Source of the DNA: WJKP01 sp964531215
GTDB taxonomy: Bacteria > Patescibacteriota > Patescibacteriia > CAIXNZ01
NCBI GenBank assembly: GCA_964531215.1
Contig: CAZHFK010000008.1
Coordinates: forward strand, 1 to 32,061
Direction: 5' to 3'
DNA length: 32,061 nucleotides
Shown: positions 8,460 through 15,697 of the stretch, one piece after another
Layout of the letters: each line of letters opens with the position of its first letter
Position numbering within the stretch: the first letter of the stretch is position 1
The notes under the pieces: generated by a model
What the model was told of the DNA's origin: nothing
The model's input: the letters and a program-made list of their open reading frames with translations, nothing else
Databases searched by the model: none
Translations under genes and position numbers: made by a program

Positions 8460-8501
8460 TTACTTCCACGAACGATGGCCGTTGTAACCCTTGTAACCCA
8501 T
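8460..8501 (-). CDS. Tiny ORF, 13 codons, near-perfect SD
   Basis: Encodes MGYKGYNGHRSWK. AAAGGAGGT (8517-8509), a full complement to the 16S 3' end, is placed 7 nt before the ATG; this is the best ribosome-binding site in the window. The peptide is rich in glycine, aromatic and basic residues, with no membrane segment. Codons (GGT TAC AAG GGC CGT) are more GC-rich than those of neighbouring genes. It lies at the end of a roughly 290-nt structured leader and is followed by a 13-bp hairpin. It may be a leader peptide, a signalling peptide or a small protein; nothing in it identifies a family. The SD makes translation likely, its function is unknown. Confidence 0.5.
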   Translation of the reverse strand: MGYKGYNGHRSWK

Positions 8502-8570
8502 ACTAGCCACCTCCTTTCACCCATATTTTTAACCAATTGCTTGGTTATGGGACTCTTTAAAAGTACAAAT

Positions 8571-8603
8571 AAAAAATAGCCCTGGAGACTAGGACTATTT
8601 TTT
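8571..8603 (-). terminator. Terminator-like hairpin in the small-ORF leader
   Basis: AAAAAATAG (8571-8579) and CTATTTTTT (8595-8603) flank an inner CCT/AGG pair with one C-A mismatch and a 7-nt loop. The T-tract is present in both directions. It lies between the promoter at 8787-8815 and the tiny ORFs, so on the minus strand it would act as an attenuator. A second perfect hairpin, AACCAA-TTGC-TTGGTT (8531-8546), lies closer to the 13-codon ORF. Confidence 0.5.
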
Positions 8604-8651
8604 GATTAAAAATATCTATTGATTATATTTTATCGGTAAATTTATTACAGC

Positions 8652-8723
8652 AAAAAATAACCTAGCGCCTTGATAGGACATCGGCTGTAATGTTTCCAAG
8701 TATTAATTTGCAGGTTATTTTTT
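8652..8723 (-). ncRNA. Candidate structured RNA or riboswitch-like attenuator
   Basis: Perfect 12-nt arms AAAAAATAACCT (8652-8663) and AGGTTATTTTTT (8712-8723) enclose 48 nt that contain further complementarities (CCTA/TAGG, GCC/GGC, CTTG/CAAG). The outer stem ending in a T-run looks like a terminator with an aptamer-sized insert. I checked by eye against remembered consensus features of fluoride, preQ1, c-di-GMP, TPP, ZTP and guanidine riboswitches and saw no match. Strand is assigned from the minus-strand promoter at 8787-8815, but the element is symmetrical enough that the plus strand is possible. Confidence 0.4.
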
Positions 8724-8786
8724 AAATTCATAAATTTTTTAGCTTATATTTTATTTTTAACAAACCGCCAATTTATTGTCAATGCT

Positions 8787-8815
8787 TTTATAATACCTTA
8801 ATGTGTAAAAGTCAA
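8787..8815 (-). promoter_or_regulatory. Promoter upstream of the structured leader and tiny ORFs
   Basis: On the minus strand TTGACT (8815-8810), 17-bp spacer, TATAAA (8792-8787). A second TTGACA lies at 8782-8777 with a weaker -10 (TAAAAA) at 17 bp. Transcription from here would run through the structured element and both tiny ORFs towards the M20 gene. Confidence 0.5.
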
Positions 8816-8836
8816 GTTTTTTATTCTTAAATTTAT

Positions 8837-9841
8837 TTAAAAATATTTTTTAGCGGCCTGCCAAACTGAAGCATCATTATGAACAGTCTTTAACCAATAC
8901 CACCATTCCGCACCCCAAAAATAAGCTCTGGCAAAATTAGTCTTTTTAGCATATTCAGCGTTTTTTATTAATTGCCTGGCATTCATTGAGTGATAGTGAA
9001 CATCAATCGGCGTTTCTAACGGCCCACGCGGAAACCAGGGTTCGGCCTGTAATTCCGCTATTAATAAATTCTGCTGTTGTTTTCCAAAAATTGCGGCCTT
9101 AACCCGATAAAAAGAAGATGGCAAAAAGAAATATTCCCAATAACCGATATATTTATTGTAAGTAATACGATATAAAGTCGTGCCAAAATAATCACCCATT
9201 TTTATAACCGGATACCAAGAACTTAATTCACCGGAATCAGTTAATAAAATTGGACGATCATCCAAAGCTCTAACAATATCAATTTCTTCTTGCAATTCTT
9301 TTTTACTCATTTTGGGACATTCCCCGAAAAAATCCAAAAAAGGCTCATTTTCAACTTGCCACATTTCAACCGCCGGATGATCTTTATAGCGCTCAACAAC
9401 AACTCTAATATTTTTTCTAGCCCGAGCCCTGGCGTCAGCCGGACTCAATTGGTTAACCCAATCAGGTTCATGACATTCTGGCCAACGCGGCTGCCTGCGA
9501 CCGACAACCAAAACTATTTTAACATCGCACTTTTGAGCTTCATCAAGCTGCCAATCAATTGCAGAAAAATCATACTGATCTTGGGTTGGTTCAATATCTT
9601 CCCAATAAGTTGGAATCCGTATATATTTAACCTGCAAATCATCCAAAATCGCCTGATAATTATCTTGCCAATCAAGTTTTAAATGCTGGGAAAATTTCTT
9701 AGAAAAAGTAACCCCATAAACCATTTTTGGATTGGCTTCATAGGTCTGAATCGCCAAAATTATATAAGCGATGACTAAAATTAACAAAAGAACAATGACA
9801 ATGGTTATTATTAATTGTTTTATATTTAATTTCTGTTTCAT
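8837..9841 (-). CDS. Membrane-anchored TIM-barrel glycoside hydrolase (GH5/GH42-like clan A)
   Basis: 334 aa. Residues about 8-31 form a hydrophobic helix (signal anchor), so the enzyme faces outward. The rest reads as a clan GH-A barrel: YIRIPTYWEDIEPTQDQYDF (beta strand and substrate-shaping loop), KIVLVVGRRQPRWPE, and MWQVENEPFLDFFG with the acid/base glutamate in the NEP motif. LLIAELQAEPW near residue 280 holds the likely nucleophile glutamate. Clan GH-A members cleave beta-glycosides with retention. Substrate is unknown; in an organism with small cells it may be cell-surface polymer or host glycan. Only 6 bp separate it from the EamA gene, so it is probably the last gene of that operon. 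Confidence 0.75.
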   Translation of the reverse strand: MKQKLNIKQLIITIVIVLLLILVIAYIILAIQTYEANPKMVYGVTFSKKFSQHLKLDWQDNYQAILDDLQVKYIRIPTYWEDIEPTQDQYDFSAIDWQLDEAQKCDVKIVLVVGRRQPRWPECHEPDWVNQLSPADARARARKNIRVVVERYKDHPAVEMWQVENEPFLDFFGECPKMSKKELQEEIDIVRALDDRPILLTDSGELSSWYPVIKMGDYFGTTLYRITYNKYIGYWEYFFLPSSFYRVKAAIFGKQQQNLLIAELQAEPWFPRGPLETPIDVHYHSMNARQLIKNAEYAKKTNFARAYFWGAEWWYWLKTVHNDASVWQAAKKYF

Positions 9842-9847
9842 GTCTTT

Positions 9848-10744
9848 TTATTTTATTGTTAATAAATATAAACCCAAAGCGATTAAAATAATTGCTATTA
9901 TTTTTTGAATACTTTGTTTATAATTTAAAGACTCTTTTAGCTGAGGAATTTTTGTACCCAAAAGGGTAGCTAAAATAAAAACAAAAGCATACTGAATCGC
10001 CTGTAACGCATTAATTAAAGTGGCACTAGCCAAAGAAAAAGCATAATTTTGACCGATCACACCAGCTCCGCCAAAAATCTGAATCGCTAAAATTAAACTG
10101 GCTTTTTGTTTTTTCGGTCTTTGCCAATCAATTTTAATAGCCCTGCGATTTTGAGGTAGAAGTAAAATAAGTAAGGCAGTCGCAACACCGCCTAATCTTA
10201 TCCAAACAAAACCGGACACAAACGGCTGATAAATATAAACGTATTTGGCTAAAACATAACTGCAGGCAAAAGCCACTCCTGATAAAACCGCCCAAAAAAT
10301 TAATTGCTTAGCGGTTTTTTGTTTTTTTGTTTCTAATGGCCAAGAAATTACAATAATAGCTAAAACCAAAACGGCAAAAGCCGTAATTTGATTCCCTGTT
10401 AATCTTTCTCCCAAAAATTGATACGAAAGTAAAAAAGTAAAAATCGGAGCTGAACTGCCCATAATTGTTATGGCTCTGGTAGTTTCACCGGCATTAATAG
10501 ACTTATACATAAAAAATAAAGCAAAAACAAAAGATACTCCGCCCCAAAAACACCAAAAAATTTGAAACCAGCCGGGCCAAATCACGCCAAAAGGAATTAG
10601 AAGTAAAGTAACAAGCCCCATAAAGCCGACATAAAAAGCATAAACAATTGGTTTTGTTTGATATTTACTAACTACTAACTTATCACCAATATTGGCCAAA
10701 GCAAAAAGCAAATAAGCAATAATGGTAATTAACAACCAGGTCAT
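9848..10744 (-). CDS. EamA/DMT family transporter
   Basis: 298 aa with about ten hydrophobic segments arranged as two repeated halves of five helices, the usual architecture of the drug/metabolite transporter superfamily. The first half carries GETTRAITIMGSSAPIFTFLLSYQFLGERLTGNQ, typical of EamA proteins at helices 3-4. The second half has the equivalent ASATLINALQAIQYAFVFILATLLG. Members export or import small metabolites; the substrate cannot be inferred. It lies within a tightly packed minus-strand operon (15 bp after the exonuclease, 6 bp before the glycosidase). Confidence 0.8.
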   Translation of the reverse strand: MTWLLITIIAYLLFALANIGDKLVVSKYQTKPIVYAFYVGFMGLVTLLLIPFGVIWPGWFQIFWCFWGGVSFVFALFFMYKSINAGETTRAITIMGSSAPIFTFLLSYQFLGERLTGNQITAFAVLVLAIIVISWPLETKKQKTAKQLIFWAVLSGVAFACSYVLAKYVYIYQPFVSGFVWIRLGGVATALLILLLPQNRRAIKIDWQRPKKQKASLILAIQIFGGAGVIGQNYAFSLASATLINALQAIQYAFVFILATLLGTKIPQLKESLNYKQSIQKIIAIILIALGLYLLTIK

Positions 10745-10759
10745 AGCTATAATTTAAAA

Positions 10760-11473
10760 TTATTTAATATTTATATAGGTATCCCATTTTTCATATAGAT
10801 CTCTTGTAGCATAAAGATCGCCTACATTATAACGAGCAATTTTTTGATATTCTTGAGCTTTAAATAAGGGTTGAACTTCATCACCAGTAACCCCTCCGTC
10901 TTTGGGGCTTTTTAAGCCTAAGGCTCGACAAAAGAGATGCAAGCTGCCTTTACGCCTGACCGCGCCATAAAAAGAAAGCTGATCCATTAAATCAATATGT
11001 AAAGCATTAAATTTTTGATTATTTAAATAACGATTAGACATTAAATCTTTTGAAGGTTTGACTTCATTAATAGCTGAACGAATCATTAAAAACGGCACAT
11101 CAAAACCTCTGCCATTAAAACTTATAAATTCATTGTATTCCAAAATACCTTGCCAAAAATTTTCCAGCATTTGTTTTTCTGTCATGGCTCGAAAAACAAT
11201 ACCATCTTCTTCAAAATCCTGATAATTTTGGCCTGGCGCTTGATAATAAACAGCTCCTTTGCTTGTTTCATAATCCAAAACTCCGATAGCCACAATTTTC
11301 CCGGTTAAGGGTGAAAAGCCTAACCCGTTTTTTATATCTTCCACTCCTTTTTCGAATTCCTCATCAGAAACGGTTTCCCTTTTTAACCAGCGTGTTAAAT
11401 TCTCTTGCGTTGTTTTATCCAAATCATCCCAATCTTCCCCAGTAGTTTCTATATCAAAAATTAATTTGGGCAT
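10760..11473 (-). CDS. DEDD-family 3'-5' exonuclease (RNase H-like, PolB-exo2 type)
   Basis: 237 aa. Three exonuclease motifs are visible: LIFDIETTG (D7, E9), FISFNGRGFDVPFLMIRS (motif II with aspartate) and YNVGDLYATRDLYEKW (motif III aspartate in a Y/N-x3-D context). A long insertion after motif I (about 13-60) is also seen in predicted polymerase-B-like exonucleases (PF10108 type). The protein is a stand-alone nuclease without a polymerase domain. Its role (repair, RNA trimming) is unknown. It follows the DUF6485 gene by 3 bp, so they are probably translationally linked. Confidence 0.75.
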   Translation of the reverse strand: MPKLIFDIETTGEDWDDLDKTTQENLTRWLKRETVSDEEFEKGVEDIKNGLGFSPLTGKIVAIGVLDYETSKGAVYYQAPGQNYQDFEEDGIVFRAMTEKQMLENFWQGILEYNEFISFNGRGFDVPFLMIRSAINEVKPSKDLMSNRYLNNQKFNALHIDLMDQLSFYGAVRRKGSLHLFCRALGLKSPKDGGVTGDEVQPLFKAQEYQKIARYNVGDLYATRDLYEKWDTYINIK

Positions 11474-11476
11474 ATT

Positions 11477-11665
11477 TTATTGATTAATCTTTAAAAAATA
11501 TTCAATAGAACGATCATAGGTTTTTTCTTGTTCTGAGGAAAAATAACAAGCTGGTAATTCCTTTTTTGACCGATGATAAGCTAAGCATTCGCAACAAATA
11601 CCTTTTTTATCACAAGAATATGAGCAATTACAGAATTCTAAATTTTTTTGTTTTTTACATTGCAT
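11477..11665 (-). CDS. DUF6485-like cysteine-rich small protein
   Basis: 62 aa with nine cysteines: C3, then CNCSYSCDKKGICCECLAYH and PACYF. The spacing Cys-x-Cys-x3-Cys-x4-Gly-x-Cys-Cys-x-Cys-x3-His resembles the DUF6485 family, which probably binds zinc or an iron-sulphur cluster. Function is unknown. It is the first gene of a probable four-gene operon (exonuclease, EamA transporter, glycosidase). No SD is evident. Confidence 0.7.
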   Translation of the reverse strand: MQCKKQKNLEFCNCSYSCDKKGICCECLAYHRSKKELPACYFSSEQEKTYDRSIEYFLKINQ

Positions 11666-11709
11666 ATTGTTGCTTTAAGTTTAGCACAAATTGCTTAGTA
11701 ATAAAAATA

Positions 11710-11737
11710 AAAAAGACGCCTCTTTATACGTCTTTTT
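11710..11737 (-). terminator. Terminator of dnaN
   Basis: AAAAAGACG (11710-11718) pairs with CGTCTTTTT starting at 11729, loop of 10 nt, with T-tract on either strand. It lies 12 nt beyond the dnaN stop. Confidence 0.7.
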
Positions 11738-11748
11738 TGCTTTTATTT

Positions 11749-12912
11749 TTATTGTTTAATCGGCATAATAATATACAAATAATCTTCTGAAGCGATTGGT
11801 TCTTCTCCCTCTGGCAAGCTTTCTGCGGGTTTAATCACACAAGGATTAGCTGCATCAGTCATTTCAAAAATAATTTGAGAAGCATCAATATTTTGCAAAC
11901 CATCCAATAAATAACGATAATTAATAATAATTTTATTATCATCACCGGTTACCGTACTCTCTACCTTAGAACGGTTCTCTCCTAATTGATTATTGGTTGA
12001 GGAAACAGTTACTCCATCTTTATCTAATTCTAAATTAATATCATAGATACCGGTTCTGGAAAAAAGAGCCGCTGTTTTGGTTGCTTTTATTAAATCATTA
12101 ATATTAACGATCGCTTTTGTTTTATAATCGGTAGGAATGATTTGTTGATAATTAGGATATTGACCTTCAATAATTCTTGAAACCAATTCAACGTTGTCAA
12201 AAACAAACAAAACCTGATTATCTTCAAAAAATATCTCTAAAAATGAATTACTTTCTTCATTATTTACTTTTTCACCTTGACTGGCAAGATTTGATAAAAT
12301 TCTAAATAATTCCTGAATTGTTTTGGCCGGAATAATGACCTCTTTTTCGGTTTTTACTTTTTCTTTAAGCGTTATCTTTTTTTCAGCTAAACGATAACTA
12401 TCAGTAGAGGCTAATGTCAAAATATCGTCCTTAAAATTAAAATAAACACCTGAAATTTCTGGTCTTGTTTCTGAAACAGATACAGCTAATAAAACCTGGG
12501 AAAAGGCTTTTAATATATCATTTATTTTACAACAATAAGCTTCTTTTCTGTCTACTTGAGGAATCAATGGAAAATCTTCGGGACGATTGCCTTTTATTTT
12601 TGTTTCCTGTTGTTCCGTCCTTATTTGCAAATTGTCTTCTTTTTGCTCCAAGGCAACTTTTTGATTTGGCAATAAATTAACATAATCATTTATTAATTTT
12701 GAATTCACCGTATAACTTCCTTCTTTTTCAATCTTTCCTCTTATTTGACAATTGATTCCGATTTCCAAATTTGTCGTTGTTAACTTTAAAATACCTTTTT
12801 CCGCTTTAATTAACACATTGTTTAAAATCGGTAACGATGTGTTTTTACTTGCTATATGTGAAACAAAATTTAAGCCTTGGTTTAAATTTTCTTGAGTACA
12901 GGTTATTTTCAT
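11749..12912 (-). CDS. dnaN: DNA polymerase III beta subunit (sliding clamp)
   Basis: 387 aa, three clamp domains, the usual length. It encircles DNA and tethers polymerase III. The start MKITCTQENLNQGLNFVSHIASKNTSLPILNNVLIKA is typical of domain 1. The middle contains RPEISGVYFNF and ASTDSYRLAEKKI. The C-terminal domain contains SSTNNQLGENRSKVE, INYRYLLDGLQNI, and ends with the family signature YIIMPIKQ (usually ..MPMR/L), where the last residues form the protein-binding pocket edge. It follows dnaA on the same strand after a 301-bp gap, the common dnaA-dnaN order. Confidence 0.96.
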   Translation of the reverse strand: MKITCTQENLNQGLNFVSHIASKNTSLPILNNVLIKAEKGILKLTTTNLEIGINCQIRGKIEKEGSYTVNSKLINDYVNLLPNQKVALEQKEDNLQIRTEQQETKIKGNRPEDFPLIPQVDRKEAYCCKINDILKAFSQVLLAVSVSETRPEISGVYFNFKDDILTLASTDSYRLAEKKITLKEKVKTEKEVIIPAKTIQELFRILSNLASQGEKVNNEESNSFLEIFFEDNQVLFVFDNVELVSRIIEGQYPNYQQIIPTDYKTKAIVNINDLIKATKTAALFSRTGIYDINLELDKDGVTVSSTNNQLGENRSKVESTVTGDDNKIIINYRYLLDGLQNIDASQIIFEMTDAANPCVIKPAESLPEGEEPIASEDYLYIIMPIKQ

Positions 12913-13213
12913 AAAATTATATTTTTAATAATAAGTATATATAAAGATTTAATAATAATAAGCTTGTGAATAAAAAGATATTAATTTTTTATTTATTTAA
13001 TTTTAGGCAAAAAAGCTTATAGCCGTATGTTAAAAAAACATGGAAAACTTTTGAATCTAACAGTGTTTATTTTGTTGAGAAAAGTTAACACTTTTTTTTC
13101 TTGGGGAAATCTTTGTTTTTTATTAACTTATTTTCACTATTTTTTATAAAGATTATCCCAGCTTTTTCCCAATAAATTTTTAGAGTTATCAACTTTTTTT
13201 ACACAAGAATTGA
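12913..13213. other. dnaA-dnaN intergenic region, possible part of oriC
   Basis: 301 bp, very AT-rich, no ORF with support. It holds two matches to the DnaA-box consensus TTWTNCACA: TTATTCACA on the minus strand (12973-12965) and TTTTACACA on the plus strand (13197-13205). A hairpin AGTGTT (13062-13067)/AACACT (13087-13092) with an inner TTTT/AAAA pair is followed by eight T residues; no plus-strand gene needs it as a terminator. Together with the gap upstream of dnaA this fits a two-part origin as in Bacillus. Strand skew data would be needed to confirm it. Confidence 0.45.
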
Positions 13214-14617
13214 TTACATGGCATATAACCGTTGTTTTATTTGTTCTATTTCTCTACGGGTTCTTTCGTCATTATCATAATCATTTTTTATTTTATTTAC
13301 CGCATGCATGGCTGTTGTATGGTCTCTTCCTCCCAATTCATGTCCAATAGTCGGAAAGGAACTCTTTATTTCTTCTCTTAATAAAAACATGGTAATCTGT
13401 CTTGGAATAACTAATTTTTTTTCTCGGCATTTGCCAATTAAATCATCTAAAGTAACGTCGTAAAAATTAGAGACAGCATGTAAGATCTCTTTTGAAGTTA
13501 CTGCTTTTTTTTGTAAATTGGTTGTTAAGCCTGACAAAATCTTTTTAACTGAATCCAAGGTTGGTTTAGTATTATTTAATTGGTTGTAAGCAATTATTCT
13601 GTTTAATGCACCTTCAAGCTCTCTGACATTACTGGAAATATTATTGGCTAAATAATTTAGAATTTCTTTTTCTAGTTTTTGTTTTTTTTCGTTCATTTTG
13701 GCTTCTAAAATAGCCACACGCGTTTCATAATCTGGCAATGAAATATCAGCAATCATTCCCCATTCAAATCTTGTTAATAGCCGGTTTTCTAGAGCTGGGA
13801 TAGATTTTGGGGGGCGATCAGAAGATAAAACGATTTGTTTGTTATTTTGATGTAAGGCATTAAAAGTATGAAAAAATTCTTCTTGCGTCCCTTCTTTCCC
13901 GGCTAAAAATTGGATATCATCAATTAATAAGACGTCGACCGACCGATAAAGATCTTTAAAGTTTGTGGCTTTACCGCTTGAAATCGAATTAATAAAATCA
14001 TTGGTAAATTTTTCACAAGTAATATAAAGAATTTTTTTGTCGCCGATTTTATAAATAATTTCATGTCCTATGGCCTGCAGTAAATGGGTTTTTCCTAAGC
14101 CAGCACCGCCATAAAGAAAAAGAGGATTATACGTTAATCCTGGATTCGCTGCTACAGCCAAAGAAGCTGCTCTGGCTAATTCATTATTTTTCCCTACAAT
14201 AAAAGAATTAAAAGTATATAAAGGGTTTAATCCATAAGAATTGGTTTTGGGTAATCCATTATTTTGAGAAGCCTGTTGGACAAATTTTTCTTCTGTTTCA
14301 GATGTATTAAAATTTTCAGAGATTCTAGGTTCATCATTTTTTTCAATTTCTTTTGCCTCGCTTTGTTTTATCGAAGCAACTTTATAAGTGATATTTTTTA
14401 TTTCTTTTTCGGTTATATTTCTTAAGGCTTTTAAAATTTCAGCATTATATTTTTTTTCCAGCCAGCTTTTAGTAAAACCATTGGGTACGCCAATAATAAC
14501 ACTTGAGTCATCAAGCTCTAAAATAAAAGTTCCTTTAAACCAGGTAGTGAAATTTGCCTTGCTTAAAGAAAGTTCTATTTCGCCAAGAACAGCTTGCCAA
14601 ATTTGTTGAGTATTCAT
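13214..14617 (-). CDS. dnaA: Chromosomal replication initiator DnaA
   Basis: 467 aa with all four domains. Domain I (1-80) starts IWQAVLGEIELSLSKANFTTWF. A short variable linker (85-130) follows. Domain III is the AAA+ ATPase with YNPLFLYGGAGLGKTHLLQAI (Walker A 170-177), VDVLLIDDIQFLAGK (Walker B), SSDRPPKSIPALENRLLTRFEWG (sensor 1 and arginine finger region). Domain IV is the DNA-binding helix-turn-helix with the signature GRDHTTAMHAVNKI (430-443). It melts the origin and loads helicase. An AGGGG 5 nt before the ATG is a weak SD. dnaA and dnaN transcribe left while rpmH-rnpA-yidD transcribe right, the classic oriC gene order. Confidence 0.97.
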   Translation of the reverse strand: MNTQQIWQAVLGEIELSLSKANFTTWFKGTFILELDDSSVIIGVPNGFTKSWLEKKYNAEILKALRNITEKEIKNITYKVASIKQSEAKEIEKNDEPRISENFNTSETEEKFVQQASQNNGLPKTNSYGLNPLYTFNSFIVGKNNELARAASLAVAANPGLTYNPLFLYGGAGLGKTHLLQAIGHEIIYKIGDKKILYITCEKFTNDFINSISSGKATNFKDLYRSVDVLLIDDIQFLAGKEGTQEEFFHTFNALHQNNKQIVLSSDRPPKSIPALENRLLTRFEWGMIADISLPDYETRVAILEAKMNEKKQKLEKEILNYLANNISSNVRELEGALNRIIAYNQLNNTKPTLDSVKKILSGLTTNLQKKAVTSKEILHAVSNFYDVTLDDLIGKCREKKLVIPRQITMFLLREEIKSSFPTIGHELGGRDHTTAMHAVNKIKNDYDNDERTRREIEQIKQRLYAM

Positions 14618-14827
14618 AATTCCCCTGAAAATTATTAGCTAGAGAATTTTTTAATATATAAAAATATAATAACACAAATAAATTCAGAAAAAAATAAAGC
14701 AAAACAAGCAAAATGTTAATATGTTGTTTATAGGTTGTGGATTTATTTTAAACTATTAATTTAATTTTGACAAATTTTTCCACAACTGCTACAATAATGT
14801 TGACTTTTAAATCTTAAAATTTGAAAT
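14618..14827. other. dnaA-rpmH intergenic region, candidate oriC with divergent promoters
   Basis: 210 bp, AT-rich, between divergent dnaA and rpmH. One DnaA-box match TTTTCCACA (14776-14784) and a degenerate TGTGGATTT nearby at about 14737. The TTTTCCACA lies inside the spacer of the rpmH promoter, so DnaA binding could repress rpmH transcription. Dense A/T runs (14640-14700) could serve as the unwinding element. Confidence 0.5.
14767..14795 (+). promoter_or_regulatory. rpmH promoter with embedded DnaA box
   Basis: Perfect TTGACA (14767-14772), 17-bp spacer, extended -10 TGC-TACAAT (14790-14795). The leader to the ATG is about 26 nt. The spacer contains TTTTCCACA (14776-14784). Confidence 0.8.
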
Positions 14828-14989
14828 ATGCCGAAAAGAACATATCAACCGAAAAGACGCAAAAGAGCAAAAACTCATGGTTTTAGAGAAAGAATGAAAA
14901 CAAAAAAAGGACAACAAGTATTAAACCGAAGAAGAGCGAAAAAAAGAAGTAAACTAACGGTTTCAGATGAAAAAAAGTGTAAAAAATAA
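14828..14989 (+). CDS. rpmH: Ribosomal protein bL34
   Basis: 53 aa, a component of the large ribosomal subunit. The sequence starts MPKRTYQPKRRKRAKTHGFR, continues ERMKTKKGQQVLNRRRAKKR, and matches the bL34 family over residues 1-44 (TYQPKxRKRxxxHGFRxRM and LxRRRxKGR-like end). A C-terminal extension of about ten residues (TVSDEKKCKK) exceeds the usual 44-46 aa. The protein is extremely basic. It is the first gene of the rpmH-rnpA-yidD cluster next to dnaA, the conserved order in most bacteria. Confidence 0.95.
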   Translation: MPKRTYQPKRRKRAKTHGFRERMKTKKGQQVLNRRRAKKRSKLTVSDEKKCKK

Positions 14990-15011
14990 AAGTGATTGCT
15001 CTGCTGATTAG

Positions 15012-15040
15012 AAAAACTAGGCAAAATCGTCTAGTTTTTT
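15012..15040 (+). terminator. Terminator of rpmH overlapping the rnpA promoter
   Basis: AAAAACTAG (15012-15020) and CTAGTTTTT (15031-15039) form a 9-bp stem with a 10-nt loop, followed by T residues. It occupies the spacer and -35 region of the rnpA promoter, so the two signals are nested. Confidence 0.7.
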
Positions 15041-15046
15041 TATAAT
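15018..15046 (+). promoter_or_regulatory. rnpA promoter, predicted leaderless start
   Basis: TAGGCA (15018-15023), 17-bp spacer, consensus TATAAT (15041-15046), then exactly 6 nt to the ATG at 15053. The transcript would start at or within one nucleotide of the ATG. Confidence 0.55.
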
Positions 15047-15052
15047 AAAACT

Positions 15053-15406
15053 ATGTTAGCAAAAAAACAACGTTTAACCAAAAAAAAAGAGTTTGAAAAA
15101 ATAACTCAGCCGGGTAAGGCCCATTATTCCGCCATTTTAATGTTAAAAATTTTAAAAAATGATTTAGCTTATTCTCGTTTTGGTATTATTGTTTCCAATA
15201 AGGTCAGTAAAAAGGCAAGTCAGCGGAATTTAATAAAAAGAAGAATTAGAGAAATTATTCGTTTAAATTTAAATAGAATTAAATCCGGCTATGATATCGT
15301 AATTATTGTTTCACCCAAAATAATAGATCAAGAAAATAAGGTTTTAAAATATCAGTCAATTGAAAAGTATTTAATTACAGCGTTTTCTAAGGCCCATTTA
15401 ATATGA
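15053..15406 (+). CDS. rnpA: Ribonuclease P protein component
   Basis: 117 aa. It binds the RNase P RNA and helps it remove 5' leaders from pre-tRNA. It begins LAKKQRLTKKKEFEKI and includes FGIIVSNKVSKKASQRNLIKRRIREIIRLN, the RNR motif and basic helix that define the family. The length is normal. There is no SD, and a TATAAT 6 nt before the ATG suggests a leaderless mRNA. The last 4 bp overlap the yidD start, so yidD is translationally coupled. Confidence 0.95.
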   Translation: MLAKKQRLTKKKEFEKITQPGKAHYSAILMLKILKNDLAYSRFGIIVSNKVSKKASQRNLIKRRIREIIRLNLNRIKSGYDIVIIVSPKIIDQENKVLKYQSIEKYLITAFSKAHLI

Positions 15407-15660
15407 TAAAAAATTTAAAAATTTTAATCAAAATAGCGGTTTTATTATCAATAAGATTTTATCAAAAAACTTTATCTTTTGATCATGGACCTTTAGCTAA
15501 ATTTTTCCCTTTTTGGGGTTGTTGTTTTTATCCTTCTTGTAGCGAATATACTTATCAGGCCATTAATAAATATGGGGTAATTAAGGGTTGTTATTTAGGT
15601 TTAAGACGTTTGTTTCGTTGTCATCCTTGGTCAAAAGGCGGGCCTGATCCGGTACCATAA
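15403..15660 (+). CDS. yidD: Membrane protein insertion efficiency factor YidD
   Basis: 85 aa. Family core SIRFYQKTLSFDHGPLAKFFPFWGCCFYPSCSEYTYQAINKYG then GLRRLFRCHPWSKGGPDPVP, including the CCxYPSCSEY cysteine motif and the HPW/GGxDPVP tail. It is a small peripheral inner-membrane protein assisting YidC-dependent insertion. ATG overlaps the rnpA stop by 4 bp. In most bacteria yidC follows directly; here the next gene is on the opposite strand, so yidC must be elsewhere. Confidence 0.93.
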   Translation: MIKNLKILIKIAVLLSIRFYQKTLSFDHGPLAKFFPFWGCCFYPSCSEYTYQAINKYGVIKGCYLGLRRLFRCHPWSKGGPDPVP

Positions 15661-15675
15661 TTAAGCATAAAAGAA

Positions 15676-15697
15676 AACGGCTCTATTAAGAGCCGTT
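15676..15697. terminator. Shared hairpin at the convergent yidD / secreted-protein junction
   Basis: AACGGCTCT (15676-15684), loop ATTA, AGAGCCGTT (15689-15697), a perfect 9-bp stem. Half of it encodes the last residues of the minus-strand gene, so the terminator is embedded in coding sequence. The U-tract is weak on both strands. Confidence 0.6.

Noticed and set aside
9290..9682. 130-codon plus-strand ORF inside the glycosidase gene
   Set aside because: It lies wholly antisense to a gene with clear GH-A motifs; no SD or family resemblance.
13062..13100. Hairpin AGTGTT/AACACT with eight T residues as a terminator
   Set aside because: It would terminate plus-strand transcription, but no plus-strand gene precedes it. 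Kept only as a possible origin element.
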